In this document: piece by piece, positions 63,546 through 64,000 of the stretch | Layout of the letters: each line of letters opens with the position of its first letter | How positions within the stretch are numbered: the first letter of the stretch is position 1 | NCBI RefSeq assembly: GCF_036324505.1 | Contig: NC_086360.1 | Span: forward strand, 17,211,293-17,275,292 | Direction of reading: 5' to 3' | Length of the DNA stretch: 64,000 nucleotides | Source of the DNA: Eleginops maclovinus | Lineage: Eukaryota > Chordata > Actinopteri > Perciformes > Eleginopidae | Notes under the pieces: generated by a model | What the model was told of the DNA's origin: nothing | What the model saw: only the letters and a program-made list of their open reading frames with translations | Database searches by the model: none | Program-made: the position numbers and the translations under genes

Positions 63546-64000
63546 CAGTGATGTTGTTGCACTCAAACTTGACCCCGAACCACCTCATATGTAAGGCTTA
63601 TATTGATCTGAAAGTGATCATACAGTCAATGCCAAGGGCACCAATAATGCACACTGTTCCATTTCCCTGACATAATAAAGTACAGTCAGCTTTCTGTACT
63701 GTACCCCTTTACCTTCCTCTGAACCGTCTGTCCTCTAATAGAAATTGTCCTAATGTATTCTTTGTAGTCTTTTATATATTATATTCCCAGTGGAAGCTAT
63801 TTCAGGCATGCGTAATGCAAGTGATATTTTTACTGTCCAACTTCACGGGGTGGGGTGTAAAGCGGTAGGGGGTCGCTAGGCAGGGAAGGCAGGGATGTGG
63901 GATTTAGGTAGGCATTAAGCTACTGGACTCGGGAAGAAGAGTTTACTTAGACAGTGGAAGTTTGTAGGAAACACAAAGACTAGAAACAGAAATCACGCAC
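63546..64000. other. Non-coding spacer at window end
   Basis: Unique sequence with a G-rich piece near 63846-63875 (GGGGTGGGGTGTAAAGCGG). No gene recognised; the window ends without a feature boundary. Confidence 0.5.

Overview
The window reads as non-coding nuclear DNA from a vertebrate, most likely a ray-finned (teleost) fish. The evidence is the very long, nearly perfect (CA)n/(TG)n microsatellites, a copy of a dispersed element that I know as common in teleost genomes (8266-8706), degenerate retroposon-like pieces, the absence of densely packed open frames or operons, and an AT-rich background broken by islands of more complex sequence. I found no convincing protein-coding gene, tRNA, rRNA, microRNA hairpin or CRISPR array. 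The longest open frames are either (CV)n/(TH)n readings of CA repeats or chance frames. The window is best described as a gene desert or the inside of a very large intron.

Layout. 1-13 kb: AT-rich spacer with two long CA repeats (781-933, 6365-6554), a teleost dispersed element, an AG/A/G homopolymer tract (10149-10216), and five blocks that look like candidate conserved non-coding elements (2560-2830, 5395-5625, 6065-6360, 7175-7400, 10240-10420). 13-31 kb: a TG repeat (13641-13744), a pyrimidine/purine switch, long stretches of ordinary AT-rich DNA, candidate elements at 21600-22110, 22560-22800, 29760-30060 and 30590-30830, and a C-rich double tract near 26 kb. 31-43 kb: the most motif-rich third. 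It has RFX X-box-like sites at 31428, 35849, 38545, 41648 and 42076, a 12-bp inverted repeat inside a candidate element (32079-32134), five copies of ATTGATC/GATCAAT in 160 bp (34545-34704), a 193-bp CA repeat, a palindromic AGGTCA pair (40692-40716) and a LINE-tail-like fragment (41170-41460). 43-64 kb: seven more dinucleotide or GGGT/GAGAG repeats, a triple AGGTCA direct repeat (55470-55489), candidate elements at 48170-48560, 52250-52440, 55970-56110, 57350-57745, 59220-59300 and 62000-62500, one protein-like reading frame with an acceptor-like site (59306-59668, minus strand), and a tRNA-derived SINE-like remnant at the right end.

There are no genes here to connect into a pathway. The most plausible biological role of the non-repeat islands is long-range cis-regulation of a developmental gene outside the window. 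That is inference from composition and binding-site clusters; alignment to other fish and tetrapod genomes would decide it. No gene identity can be assigned to the neighbourhood from this sequence alone.
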